64,000 bases of DNA from Klebsormidium nitens (Eukaryota > Streptophyta > Klebsormidiophyceae > Klebsormidiales > Klebsormidiaceae): contig DF237092.1 in the NCBI GenBank assembly GCA_000708835.1, positions 110,943 through 174,942 on the forward strand, given 5' to 3'. A model generated the notes under the pieces. The model worked only from the letters and a program-made list of their open reading frames with translations, was not told the DNA's origin and did not search any database. Below, piece by piece: positions 51,101 to 62,808 of the stretch; the stretch's first letter is position 1, and each line of letters begins with the position of its first letter. The position numbers and the translations under genes are program-made.

Positions 51101-54100
51101 ACCCGGCGATGTACCCGTCCTAATCTCTTGAGTTGCCGTCACTCCTGCAAGGGGAGTGACTTTTTTGTCGGATGGAATGTCGGATGGAATCCCCTGATAC
51201 GTGGCCTTCCATTTCGACAGCTACTCTCTGGCGCTGTACGTGCTGCTGCTGTTCTACTTCGCCTGCGAGGACCTGCTCCGGCCATACAAGCCGCTGCCCA
51301 AATTCATCGTCATCAAGTCTGTCGTGTTCGCAACCTACTGGCAGGTAAGCGATGCCAAGATCAGGCTTGAAAGGGTTTGAACATTCCTCCGTTCAGGGGA
51401 GTCAGGCAGGTGGCCTGCGCAGGGGCGGTTGTCGGGACTGCTGGGCTACTCGTGATGTTGGAGACGATGTACCGTTTTGCCAGGTGTTAAGAAAAGTGGA
51501 TGCTTTCTCATGAACTAGCGCGAGGCAGATTCGCTTGCATGTCGTCTTGTCGCATTGTCAGTAAGGCTCTACTCTGTTCGTTCTTTGCTTTTGCACCAGT
51601 TGTTTGCAAATGCGAACCCATGAGATCTTATCTTCGGAAGTACTCTCAAAACCCCTAACAGGCCCAGGTTTTCATGGAAAACTCGATTTATTCAAAGGGT
51701 CGAAGTCGCTCGGCTTGATTTTCCGAACATCTTTCTTGCAGGGCGTCTTAGTCTTCCTGTTCGCTAAGGCGGGTCTTATCACGAACCCCGCCACCGCCGC
51801 CGACCTGCAAAACTTCCTGCTCTGCGTCGAGATGGCGATCGCAGCCGTTGGCCATAGGTGGGCCTTTCCGCACTCCGACTTTGCCAACGCGCCGGGCGTG
51901 GCGGGAGGCCTGGGGGGCAGCATCACTCACGCTATTGCGATCAACGATGTGGTGAGTAGGCAATCCCACAGGTTCTCAAACAAACGGTGGTCACGACTAC
52001 TGCGGTTCGTCTTTTGAGGCCAGGTCAGACGGAGCCTCTGACAAGCTTCCATCCGTTGCAACGTGTTCAGCGGACCAAGCTTCCCGATTGTTCCATGTCC
52101 AACGGCAACGAGGGAAGAATCTTTTTCTGAGCACCTCTTGCAGGGCGATCGTTCTAGTCAAAGATGCGGTCGACAGATGCGGGTGAACTACGGAGTTTCG
52201 GAGAAATCTGTTTTCGGACTTGCGCGCTCCAAATCTCTTTGGACAGACTGGATTGAGTCGAGAATGTGAATCTTTAGAGGTTCCGCTGACGTCAGCACCG
52301 TTACGGCACTGCCGGATCAAGGCGTCATGTTCCGTCCGGCATGCAACACAGATTGAAGAATTGGTCCGACATTCGATCGAGGCTTCCCCGTCCGAAATCG
52401 GGTTTTTTGCGAAAATTGGTCGTTTATCCTTATGACACACTTTTTGAGCTTAGACTCAATCAAGTCGTATTTACGTTGTGTGTGCAGGCGTCTGACACTC
52501 TGCACAGCTTTGCCTTGCCCCCACGTACCACGACTACAGTCTGACTACATTCCCCATTAAAGGTTTGACTGTCAGAGACGTTCGAAAGCTTCCAAGTTCA
52601 ACATTTCCATCATTTTGAAACACATTATTCTCCTCTGTGCAGGCGTCTCACTCTGCACAACTTCGCCCCCACCATGTCACGACTACATTCTGACTACAAT
52701 CCCCGTTGAAGATCTGATCGTCAGAGGTGTTCGAACCTTTTCAAGTTCCGAATCATTCTGTAACGCATCATTCTCCGTATGCAGGCGTCTGACACTCCAC
52801 AAGCTCGCCCCCTCCATGTCACGACTGCATTCTCACCACAATCCCCCTTGAAGAATTGCCTCAATCATTCAAATAAACCGAAGTTCCAAATTTCATCATT
52901 CTGAAGCACATCATTCTCCTGTGCGCAGGCGTCCGACACTCTGCACAACTTCGCCCCCACGTACCATGACTACATCCTGTATAGCGACGGCACTGCCGCG
53001 GCGCCTCGGCGGTACCGGACAAGGACTTTCGTTCCAACCGGGCACGAAATGTCCGACCTGCGCAAGGGGGGCAAGGACAGCGGCTGGTCGTCGGGCCTCG
53101 AACGAGCGGACCGCGGGAGTGAGTCCTTTGTCGTTTAGCTGATCCCGTTCTCTAAGTCGGAGAGAGGAGATTGCGGAATTAAGTGCTTCAAGGTGTATGT
53201 TGTAGCGCTTTCTGAGCTTTTTAGGGTTGAGACGAGCATACCGCAGCAGAGAGTGGTCTGCTGCTTGTTTGGTACCGCTCTCTAAAGTCGGCGCTGGCAT
53301 ACCGCAGCCCTGAGTGCTTCGTTGCTTAATCGATACCGCTTCTCTAACTTTGAGACGAGCAAACCGCGGCAGTGAGGGCGTCGTTTCTCCCTTGATACCG
53401 CTCTTTGGGGCGTTTTCCTTTCAAAAAGGAGCAGGCATGCTCTCTAAGAAGCCGAAGTGATGGCTCTGCTGATAAGACGATGATGCTTCCGCTCGGTGCT
53501 TGCTATCGTACTTCTTGTTTCGTTGGTATTACTGGGCAAATCAGACTAGCCTGTGCAGAATTTGTGTATTCTGGGGAAGGGCATCAAAGGGAATCTTCCT
53601 GAATCGTTCTGGCTACCTGATGCAAATGCGATTGATACATTCCCCTATCGACTCTGCTCATACTACAAGGCTTCGTTTTATCTAAGAGAGATTGCTTGGC
53701 GACGGCCCTGACTCTGCTCCCGTTCTGACACGTGTCAGGTTTCTCGCCTGATTACTCCTCAGGGTCGGGGGGGTCGAGCCCTGAAAAGGTACGGGCGGGG
53801 GCCAAAGTCGCTGACGCGCCGGACAACTTGTTAGATGCACCAGCACCAATCGTTTTGGAGACGGACGATATGGAAATTGGGCTGAACAAGGCGCCGGACT
53901 CGAGCAAGGGGGACCCCAGCTGGCAGGCGCGACGCTCGAGTGCGATGAGCACTGTGGATGAGGAGGGGGGGCAGGTTAGCGCCCACTTCTCCCCCCCCCT
54001 TCTGCAGATTGCCGTTGTTGCTGACAACAACATGACCCTTTTATCAGGGCCTGCTGATTTGGACTGCAACGAGCTTGAAGGATGAGGGATGAGGGCAGAG

Positions 54101-54601
54101 TTGTGATCTTTCTCTTACTTTCGTGCACTTAGCAGTTTCATATGCGGTAGGGATTGTCCTCAGGTGGGTGTCTATTTGTTCATGACACACGTGGCAATGT
54201 GGGCACCTTAGGATGTGTTGAGAAAGCACTTTTGGTCAGATCCGTAGGCTGTGCTGAGGAAGTTCTGGGCGGTATGTCATCAGCAAGGAGTTGCTTTCCT
54301 CGTCTATCAACTATTGCCTGCCACTTCAGGCAAACCCCCACTAAATCCGATTGCTCTCTGCCCGCAGGAGGAGATGCATTTACGAGCAGGGGAGAGCCGT
54401 CGGACGTCTGTAGTATCCGGAGACAGCAGAAGGTCATCCGGCCTTTTGGGCATCCGAGATGAGGATCTCGCGCCTGACGCTCTTCACAAAAACAAGTGGT
54501 TGCTTGACGAAACCCCGAGCGCAGAGAGCAGCCGGCGGGGCTCGTTTGCGCAACCGCCAAACTCGAAAACTCGACCATCGGATGGGGACCCGAAAAAGTG
54601 A
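48132..54601 (+). CDS. LAZ1/TMEM184 (organic solute transporter Ost-alpha family) membrane protein, 529 aa, 9 exons
   Basis: Exons: 48132-48341, 49058-49131, 49534-49683, 50204-50365, 51221-51344, 51742-51951, 52929-53118, 53739-53974, 54368-54601 (TGA). All are GT-AG and in phase. The start is the only ATG in the open frame (MVGLNVTAV). Seven hydrophobic segments span residues from about 20 to 300. Family blocks are RDVYEAWVIYNFLALCLAW, KPSWALMTCCLSPIPLDG, RKCKQGTLQFVILKP, FYFACEDLLRPYKPLPKF, ATYWQGVLVF, and DTLHNFAPTYHDYIL after the last membrane segment. The C-terminal 150 residues are Ser/Arg/Asp-rich and look disordered. In Arabidopsis LAZ1 is linked to cell death control and vacuole/brassinosteroid traffic; human TMEM184 proteins are related. 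The transported substrate, if any, is unknown. Exon 7 is flanked by copies of both its edges. Confidence 0.95.
52470..52928 (+). repeat. Exon-edge echoes: three copies of the TMEM184 exon 7 start
   Basis: The real exon 7 starts at 52929 (gcag then GCGTCCGACACTCTGCAC). Upstream copies start at 52488, 52643 and 52785, steps of 155, 142 and 144 bases. Each shows gcag, GCGTCT, a CACTC...CACAA block, GCCCCC and a catg/ccacgactaca block. About 90 bases of intron before each acceptor are copied too (gttcgaa, aagttc, atcattctcc words). Together they fill the second half of intron 6. All three keep the acceptor; small indels break the reading frame. Confidence 0.93.
53095..53415 (+). repeat. Exon-edge echoes: about four copies of the TMEM184 exon 7 end
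   Basis: The real exon 7 ends at 53118 (GCGGACCGCGGGA then GTGAGTCC). Downstream relatives carry a gacgagca-like word, then taccgcag or accgcgg, and a donor-like gtg, at about 53182, 53242, 53311 and 53372. Each is followed by the same intron word (gataccgctctctaa). The period is 60-68 bases. The fourth keeps agtgagg. They fill the first half of intron 7. Confidence 0.8.
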
Positions 54602-56056
54602 GGCGTAGTGTGGCGATTGTATAGTAGCATGCATGTGACGGCTTGAATTAGTTGTTGCCAACAGAAGGCAGCTTATGTTGAGCTGAAGGTCATTCAGGAA
54701 CTTAGGCGACAGGAAAATTTTTGGGCTATACAGGCTCTTTGATTGTAGAAACAGGCATGTCGAACGGCATAAGGCGAATTGCAAATGCTTCCGGAGTCCC
54801 TTATTCAGCTCTCGCTGGAGTCGACTGGTCGAGGGGTGGTTGGAAGTTGTTCTTTCTTGAACCATTCTGTGGAATGAGAACGCTTTCATAGCCATTTTGG
54901 AATGGATCATATTTTCGTGATGAGGCTCATTGCACGAATGGGATCAATTCGCGAAATGAGCAACCGCTGGAAAGGCCAGGCTTGCATGCTGCGGTACTGT
55001 CGAGTCGGTTGCCTCACGATTGGGCAGGTAGCAAGCTCTGACAGATGCATGCCCTTGAGAGTACAATTCCGTTGCATGATTAATCAAGTTCGTGATTCCT
55101 AGCTCCACGATAGGGAAATGTGCGCAGCTGCCGTGCGGCCGGGCCGCGGCGAAACTTATGGAACGACGTGTCACGCCCCATTCATATCCCAGTGCCATCG
55201 GAAATTCGCAATATATTCTCGATCTGATAATTTCATCTCTAGCGCGCCGCGCTTCATTCAAGACATAGATCCTGATTTCAACCTGCAGTATGCCAGCCTG
55301 CCGCGTTGAAGAGCATGCCAGTCGGGCATGCACTAATTATAAATAGGTTCGACTTGATTATATCACAACTCATACATGTGCCACATGCAGAATGTGCATA
55401 TGTTCAGCTAGCTGACATGCCCGCGTTGGTAGCTACTGTTGCATGCCGCGCGACGGCTAGTTTTGGCGGGGCCGCGCGCTGCGTAGGGCTGCCGCAGGCC
55501 AGCTATTTAGTAGGCCGGAAACATCATCAAAGCAGTCGAGTTTTATAATCTGCAGATTATTACTGCAGGCTCACCAGAACTCACTGCTTCAATTTGTCAG
55601 TGTCACTGAGTGTCCTTTTCAGATCAATTTAATCTGATGCTACATCGAAGTATAACTCTCCAGATGCAAGCAAGAGCTACAGGCGAACCCAAGCTGCTCA
55701 GGGGCTGGTCGAAGCAAAGGAAGCACTTCGCAGCTAAGCGTATTTCAGCCAAATGTGGATGGCAGCATGTGCATGTGCACCGAAACTTACAGCCTCATCG
55801 CCTCGGGCGGAGCGTGAAGTGGTGAAAAACCAGTGTAAAAGGCGTGCGCATGTGTGAGCTGGAGCACCGCGCGGTCTGGAATTGATGCTCTTTTAATTTT
55901 GATTGACTAAGCAAGAATAGGACCAAGCATGACGCCAGATATTCAATTTGAACGACCAGTGTAAAAGTCGTGCTCATTTGTGAGCTGCAGCACCATGCGG
56001 TCTGCAATCGATGCTTTTCTTAATGTTTGATTGATTAAGCGAGATCAGGACCAAGC
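54602..56056. other. Intergenic region before the coiled-coil gene
   Basis: It lies between the TMEM184 stop and the start of the coiled-coil gene. No exon is supported. It contains a TATA-like word (tataaata, 55338-55345), about 710 bases before the ATG and so not obviously the core promoter. Near its right end is a 129-bp duplication that includes a copy of the start codon (described separately). Confidence 0.5.
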
Positions 56057-56090
56057 ATGGCGCCAGATATAGATTTGAACGTGCAGGGCA
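55829..56090 (+). repeat. 129-bp tandem duplication of leader plus start codon of the coiled-coil gene
   Basis: The segment accagtgtaaaa.gcgtg...gagcaccgcgcggtctgg...caagcatgacgccagatat is repeated as accagtgtaaaagtcgtg...gcaccatgcggtctgc...caagcatggcgccagatat. The real ATG is at 56057 and the copy has ATG at 55928. The copied frame (starting MTPDIQFER) hits TAA after 12 codons, so in a long transcript it would be a short upstream ORF. Confidence 0.92.
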
Positions 56091-59000
56091 TTCTAGACGA
56101 GGCTCGAAGTGCTGCAGGTCGGGCAGCTCTTGAACTTCAAGCACATATTGAGAGGTTAAAGAAGGCGGCAGAGTGGATGGAGGAAAGAGGTATGATTCTG
56201 GAAAAGCAAGAGACAGAGTTGGAAAAGCTGCGGGCGTCCTGTCAGGAGGTGGAAGCCAGACAGAAAGCGCTACAAGAAGAGTTGCAGAAGGAAGAGTTGA
56301 AGTTGCAGAAGGAGAGACAGGAGGCGTTGCGCATGCAGGTAATTGTACTTTCGCTCTGCTCTTCGTACGTTTAGGGTCAGGACGCAACGAAGCTACTTCG
56401 AGTCCTTTGTCAGTCTAGCAGAGGGTAGTAATCCACGCCATTGACCAGAAGACCCTGCAGGCACTTAAATCCGTAATCTGAATGCGTAAGAGACGAACCC
56501 TAAAAACGGAAGCTGGAGCCATAAGGCTTACGATCCTTGGGTTAAGAAACACCCCTTCCATTTCAGGTGCAATCATATGTCGTGCTCGAAGCTAGATTTC
56601 TGATGTTTCCAAAATAAAAGCTATCCGACTGCTGATCCTCGATGCTGGCTTTGGTAGACTTCGAAATAAATAAGATTCTACCCTTGCTTTGCTTTTCAGG
56701 AGGTTGTTTTGCGGTCGAAGCAAGAAGCGGAAACCGACTTTGCCCTTAAGGAAGCCAAGCTTGCTGAGAGAGAGGCATGTCTCACAGAGAAAGAGAGACG
56801 GGTCAGAGAGCATGAAATTGAAGCAGGTGTCAAAGAAGAAGAGAGAATGCTCGAAGACTCCAAACGTAAGGAAGACTTGCGGGCTTTGGAGCTGAATCTG
56901 AGGAAGGAGCAAAAGGAGCAGATCCGTCAGAAAGCGGATCTAGTTGAAAACACTCGAAAGCAAAAAGAGAAGTTCGAAACAGAGAGAAGATGGTTGGAAG
57001 AGGAAAGAGCCGCTTTGTTGACGCTTAGTGAGCAGACTTCAAAAGCAAGAGCGATTGTTGCTAAGCGTGCTGAGGAACTAGAGGAGCGTGAAAGAGAAGC
57101 AGCCTCTGAGAAGGAGAAGGTAGCCGCCGACAGGAGGAGCTTCGAGGACAACAAACTAGAATGGGAGAGGAAGCAAGTAGAAGAGAAAGAGCGGCTAGGA
57201 AGAGAGATCCAAGCAGCGAAAGAAGCCTGCGAGGCTGCGTTGAAAGCTGAGAAGAAGGCTGCAGAAGCGGAACTAGTGAGAGCGAGAGAATCTGCTGCGC
57301 AGGAGTTGGCCAAAGAAAAGAGCAGATTGGACACGAGGCGAGCTGAGGAGGAAAGCAGGATACATGCGCTGGAGAACGAACTGAAGGAAAGAGAGGTGTC
57401 CGTCTCCATTAGGGAGCGAGCGAACGATGCTGAAGAGAAGAGAGTGGACGAAGGTACGTCACAAACTAGCTGCTCATATTTTCCCTGGCTGAAGTACTTC
57501 TGTACGTTCCTCAAAGAAAATATATGAGACGACTTCAAGGCTGTGCAATCGAAGACAGTTCCGTGCTTTAAACTTAGATGTGACCTTACTATTAACATTA
57601 TCTATGAAGCAAAGCGACAGAGAGCAGCAGAGCCAAATCAGAAGCTTGACTTGGTTGCGGAAGGTGTGTCAGTACGCTTCGAAGTGGATGGTCAAGAAGA
57701 AGCACCGCCGTTGACTATCTTCTGGCCACAACTTCTTTTACCGACTTGAACGTTCTTGTCTATTTCCTCGAGTACAGAGAAACACACGCTTGTTACGGTG
57801 AGGGCTGATCTCGAACGAGAACGGAATGAGCTTTTCAAGGTCAAGGATGAGAGCGAGACTTCGGCGGGCGCACTGGAGGAGGAGTGGAGGCGATGCATCG
57901 TGTGAGCTCTGGTATCAGTTCCTATTGAGTTTTGAAGCCCCCACATGAATCTTCGTACACAGGCGTTGCTTGAGACAGCTTCATCAACTTTCCAACAGAA
58001 TCTTGTAAGTTCGTTTATGAAACAAGAGCACTTCGGACACGTGACATGGCAGACACGATGATAACATGATGCTTCGATCCTCTGCTTTGCCGTTCTGACA
58101 TTTTCAATCCTTTACTTGATTGCCAGGCCCGTCGCTTCCACCTCTTAGGTTCAAGAAGGGCTTAAAAGAGGGCACCAGAATTCGTGTCTTGTTCTTCAAG
58201 TGATGCAAATCAGACATTGGAGATACGTGCTTCTTCCGGACTTCCGTTCATTTCTTTCATAGATTCAAGCCAATATCCAACAAAGGCCTCTATGTGGTAC
58301 TGCGTATACAAGGTTTTAGTGCGTCTACGTTTCTGTTCTTGCAGATGGGCGGTGCACGTCGAAGCGGAGAGCAAGAAGCTTGAGGAGGAGAGCGCGCGCG
58401 CTCGCGAGCGTGCCAAAGAGCTGGACCAAAGGTCGGAGAGCTTGGATCGGAGGGAAGCGGTGATCAATCGTTTATTATTTTGAATGAAGAGATTCAGCAC
58501 TGGCTGAAAAGTCTCGCGTGGATATTGTGGACGTCGTTTGGTTCTTTCAAGTCTGTCATCCCCACTTTAGGACTCTCTTTTCAGAATATAAGGTTAGGGC
58601 GCCTCACTACTTCTACAGATGATGCAAAAGAGGGGGCCGTTTCGACCTTATCAAGCCTGGTTCAAGTGGTTCAAGCCGTTATGCGCGTTTAGCATGGCCG
58701 CGCATGGTATTCACAGGCAGCCTCTTTGATTTTCGAAGCACAATCAAGCTTTGAGTTCTCAGAAACGTTGACGTTTTTAACGGCAACCTTACCTCATCAA
58801 ATTGATTGCTGGGGAGGGCTTGCAGAATTCCAAGTGCTGACAGGTTCAAAATTCATACTAGAGCCCATCTTAAAGTACATCCGGAGGCCTTGAAAACGTC
58901 TCAGAAGCTCAAAAATGAAAACCGGGTCTCTCTGCGTCAGGACGCCAGAAGGCGCATCGAGAAGCTGGAAAAGCAGGAAGAAGACGTCTCAGTACGGGTC

Positions 59001-62000
59001 CGGGCGTTTGAACAGCGAGAGACAGAATGGGAAGAGGGAATGAAGGAGCGGTGAGACCCGAAAATCTGCTACCTAATCTTTTCAAGCCTTGCATTCTCAG
59101 GTTTTCCTAATAAAGTGAGAACGAGGCTCCGTATCAAGTTGCTATCCAGTTTCCGCCGTTCTGAGATGGCATTCACCTGGAGGTCTCTTCTTCTGGTACC
59201 TGAATCTAGCCGATGTCGAAGTTGATGCTCTTCAGTCGACGTTCCCGTGCGAGACCCGAATCAGCAATAAAATGGATCGTGTTGAGATCACATGGTCATC
59301 GTTCTCAAAGTCGCAGAACTTGGAGGAGTCTAAGCAGGCTTCTACTTACGAGAAGCTGGTGCGCCGAACCGCAACCTTGGACATTTGCTGCAAATGAAAG
59401 GGCACAAAGACTACATTTGTTTTCAATCCAGAGAAACGACTTCAGGGAAGCTACGCTCGGACTTCGAAGCCGCATCAACCGCGCACGCGGCCGCGCAGGC
59501 GGCCTTCGAGCGCGACAGGGCGGCCGCGGAGGACGCGCTCAGAGGCGCCGAGCAGTCCATGGACGCGAGGGAGCGGAATCTGGCCAGGCGGGAAGCGGAA
59601 TTGCAAGACCGGAGCGGAAAGGTGGCAGCAGGGGGGTACAGCTTGGAGGAACGGAGAAGGAAGCTGGAAAGTGACGAGAAAGCTATGAGGGACTCTGAAG
59701 CGAAGTTGAGGGAGAGAGAATCAGAGTTGGGGAAACTGAAGCAGGGTCTCGAGAAAGAGAAAGACGAGTTGTGCGTGCAGAAAGGAAATACTGAGAGGGC
59801 TTTGGCGGAAGGAGAAGCTGAGCTTGAGAAGAAGGCGCGGGCGCTGGTGGACGAGCGCATGCGCGCGCGCGAGCGCGCCGGTCGGGAGGACTGCCAGTGC
59901 GCGCGCGCATCGGAGCACCGCGCGAAAGAAGAGAGTTTGGAGGTGAGAGATCGCGAACTGCGCGAGGAAAGGGATCGGATGGAAAAGAAGATGAGAGGCT
60001 TGGAGGTTGAGGTTGAAGATGCGAAGGAAAGATTGGAGCGGAAAGAGCGCGATGCCGAGCGAAAAGCGCGTGAGGCGGAACGGAACGAGCGAGAGGTCGA
60101 GCGGAAAGAGCGCGACGTAGCGCGGAGGGAGCGGAGCGCGGGCGCCGCGGCCGCGAGGTGGGCGGCCAAGCGCGACGCGCTTCAAAAGTAAGTCGAATGA
60201 TTTTGGCATAATCTTCTTTCTCCTCGTATGAGTCTGCCAATACCTTTGGACACGCCGTCTCCACTTGATGATTGGCTGCGCAAGGGCCTCTGCTTGAGCT
60301 CAGAGCTCCGTTTGAGATGGAAACGCACGGTTTCCCACTTTTCTATTATTCCGACCAAAGTTGGATTCGTAGAAAAAGGCTAATAAAAACTTATACGACC
60401 TGGACAAGCGTCACAAAAGCAGCTGATTCTACACTTGACCTCTCCATCTGATAACTTAGCGCCCTGGTCAGATTTCATCTACATGCTTTCTATAAAGCGT
60501 CTAGCATAACAGGGAATTTCCAATTTCTAATTCCCGAAAATGAGCGAGATCGTTCTTTATGATCGAAGTCGCAAATGCGATTGCCGGAAACACTCGTCGA
60601 AGGATAGGTTTCACTGTCGTTTCCGCCAGTGTCTGGCCGCGCTGTATGTCGATTATGAAGTCTGCTTGCTTCCAAGGTCAGCTGATCTAGCTAATGGCGG
60701 TGATCTGTTCCCTTTCCGATGGAAGTCTGTGCATTCAAGCTGAGTGCCACCCGCATATCGAACCCTGACACGCGCCTTCCACTTGTCTGTCCAGATTAGA
60801 GCAAACAGCCGAGGAGAAGGAGACGAAAATTCGTCGACTCCAGGCGGAACTCCAGCGGATCCTCCGGCAGCGGAAAGAGGCAGCACGCAGCGTCGCGACT
60901 CAGACCGTCGACGAACGGGCAGTCAACCGAGGAGCAGTGGAACCTCTTTCCGCCGTTAATACTTCCGTTGCTTCCGCTGGGATCGCTGCACAGACCGGAC
61001 CGGCGAGGGGCTTCCGCTCAACGGAAAGCAGAAGAGCAACGGAATCAGCGGTTGTGATCGACGACGAAGAGACTCCGGTCGGCATCCTGCCGAGCAACGG
61101 AAGAACGCCGGTTGTGTTGCCAGATTTAAGCCCAGTCGAAGTGAGCGGAACGCGGCGGAACGGTGTTTTGCAGCCGAGCGGAACGGGTGGGGCGACGCGG
61201 CCGCGCGGCAACCCCGTTTCTGAGTCGCCCTCTTTCCTGGACCTTGGGGCGCCTGCCTTGGATGCCGTCCGGGTGAACCTGTTCCCCTCTGACCGAGCGG
61301 AAAGGAGGGAGCGGAACCGGCGAGCCGAATCGAGGCCGGAAAGGTTGGACGCCCAGCCAAAGGGACGACGTCAGAGCGAAGAGAAGAGCACAGCCGGGCA
61401 GACTTGTGCAGAGAAACCACGGTTTTATTCCGCGACAAGGTATCTGAGCGATGCTACGGAAAAGGGTTTGAACGGATTAGAACCGGAACGGAATGGAATA
61501 TTCGATAGGGAAGGGTTTGGAAAGTGTGAAAGTGAGACGCCTCAGATGCCTCGAGCGCTCTTGGACAGGGCGGCGACCTTGGAGCAGGCGGCGAGGCAAG
61601 AGGTGTCGCCAAGAGATAGTTTCAGGAACCTGCATCCCGAGAAAGACTGCGGCGGAAGGCCTGAACCTAATGGAGCGGAAAGAAAGAAAGCATCCGCTCC
61701 TCGAGCCGAAACGGACCGGCCGGAAAGAGCGGCGGCGGAGCGCCCGAGGAGCGGCATCTGCGGCGAAGCAAGGGGCTCAAAGTTTGAACCTCAAAAGCCG
61801 GGCGAGAACTACGTGCAACCCGAGGGAAGGTGCAAGCCTCACGCCCTGTGTTTAACGCCCCCCGACTACCAATTCAAACCCCCGGGAACGACATCTCGCT
61901 ACGAAAACGGCCGACGTTCCGGCCTGCGAAGTCCGGCGGACTGTTTACGGGAGCCCGGAATGATGCGAGTTGAGGGGAGGCGTCAAACGATAAGAGACGG

Positions 62001-62808
62001 TTGGTCGGAGGGGGAGACGGGGGAGCCAGAAGAGGACCGTTTCTACACTCCCGACGCCCGGGACATTTCTCCGGGGGGAGACGACAGTACTGATGTTTCC
62101 AGTAGGGGGGCAGGGGATGGGGGAGAAGATGGGGACGGCTTTTTCACACCGTGCAACGGCCGGCAAAGTTGGGGGTGGGACCCCGCACGAGACCCCCTTC
62201 CAAGCAGCAAGGAGGGGCTCTTGGAGCTGAGGGATGCGCTACAGCTGAGAGTGCAGGTAGGAGCAATAATGCAATAGTTTTTCCCTTCCTTATTCAGGCA
62301 AACAAAGATTCGATGAGTGCTGGAGTGGAGACGAATCGCTGGCCAGTGGAAATGAAGGATCAGATTCCCTGTCGCCACGCATTCTTAGAGGTCTGCCGTA
62401 TTGTCTGCCGTAGTTGACCGTCCTTGCCAGCTTAATGCATCACCTGCAACTTTGATGAACGAAGTAGGTGTGATTCAATTTTAGTTGGCATAAAGCGGAC
62501 TCCCAGTGTAATGTCGTTGGAAGCCTCAAGGGTAGAGATACTCGTAGCGAGCTGCATCATCTTCTTAGAGCGAGCCGCACGTTACAGTCAGCACGGGACG
62601 GGCGTCGCTGGGAGTCTTAAGGTGCTAATTTGCGAGTAGAAATGCTTCTTTACTTGCTGATTTGTTTTTGCCGCCAATGTTGCAGGAACTCGTATTGAGC
62701 CGTCTAGACCAAACCGGAAGTGGGTCTGTTGAAAGGAGCTTGGACACAGCTTCTACTGCGAGCAAAACGGCGCTTGCGCACGTTCAAAGCAAGATAGCAA
62801 ATCTGTAG
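56057..62808 (+). CDS. Long coiled-coil protein with disordered Arg/Glu/Pro-rich C-terminal part, 1241 aa, 8 exons
   Basis: Exons: 56057-56338, 56700-57453, 57778-57901, 58345-58459, 58941-59050, 59432-60187, 60795-62256, 62686-62808 (TAG). All are GT-AG and in phase. The exon 6 acceptor was set at 59431, not 59445, because only the former keeps the coiled-coil frame. Residues from about 25 to about 750 are nearly all Glu, Lys, Arg, Ala, Leu and Gln with a heptad look, including ERKER-D/E repeats around residues 665-705. Exon 7 (about 488 codons) encodes a polar, probably disordered region with Arg, Glu, Pro, Ser and Gly and two FxTP-like sites. I do not recognise the family. Plant nuclear-lamina (CRWN/NMCP-like), kinesin-tail or cytoskeletal scaffold proteins are possible by composition only. 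No membrane segment or enzyme motif is seen. Confidence 0.85.
60000..60187 (+). repeat. Short in-frame repeats coding ERKER-type heptads
   Basis: Variants of gagcggaaagagcgcga recur several times at spacings divisible by three (near 60037, 60091 and the intervening diverged units). They encode a run of E-R-K-E-R-D/E heptads at the end of exon 6 of the coiled-coil protein. They probably arose by small in-frame duplications. Confidence 0.7.

Noticed and set aside
56927-57598. 223-codon minus-strand frame rich in Ser, Leu and Phe
   Set aside because: It is a shadow of coiled-coil exon 2 and runs past the exon into intron without any motif.
57600-57668. Possible extra exon in coiled-coil intron 2 (YEAKRQRAAEPNQKLDL...)
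   Set aside because: The acceptor is poor, and the flanking exons join in phase without it. RNA data could reopen this.
59423-60264. Long open frames on the minus strand (up to 248 codons, Ser/Arg/Ala/Phe-rich) opposite coiled-coil exon 6
   Set aside because: They are the antisense image of Glu/Lys/Arg codons, which lack stops on the other strand. Splicing and heptad logic support the plus strand.
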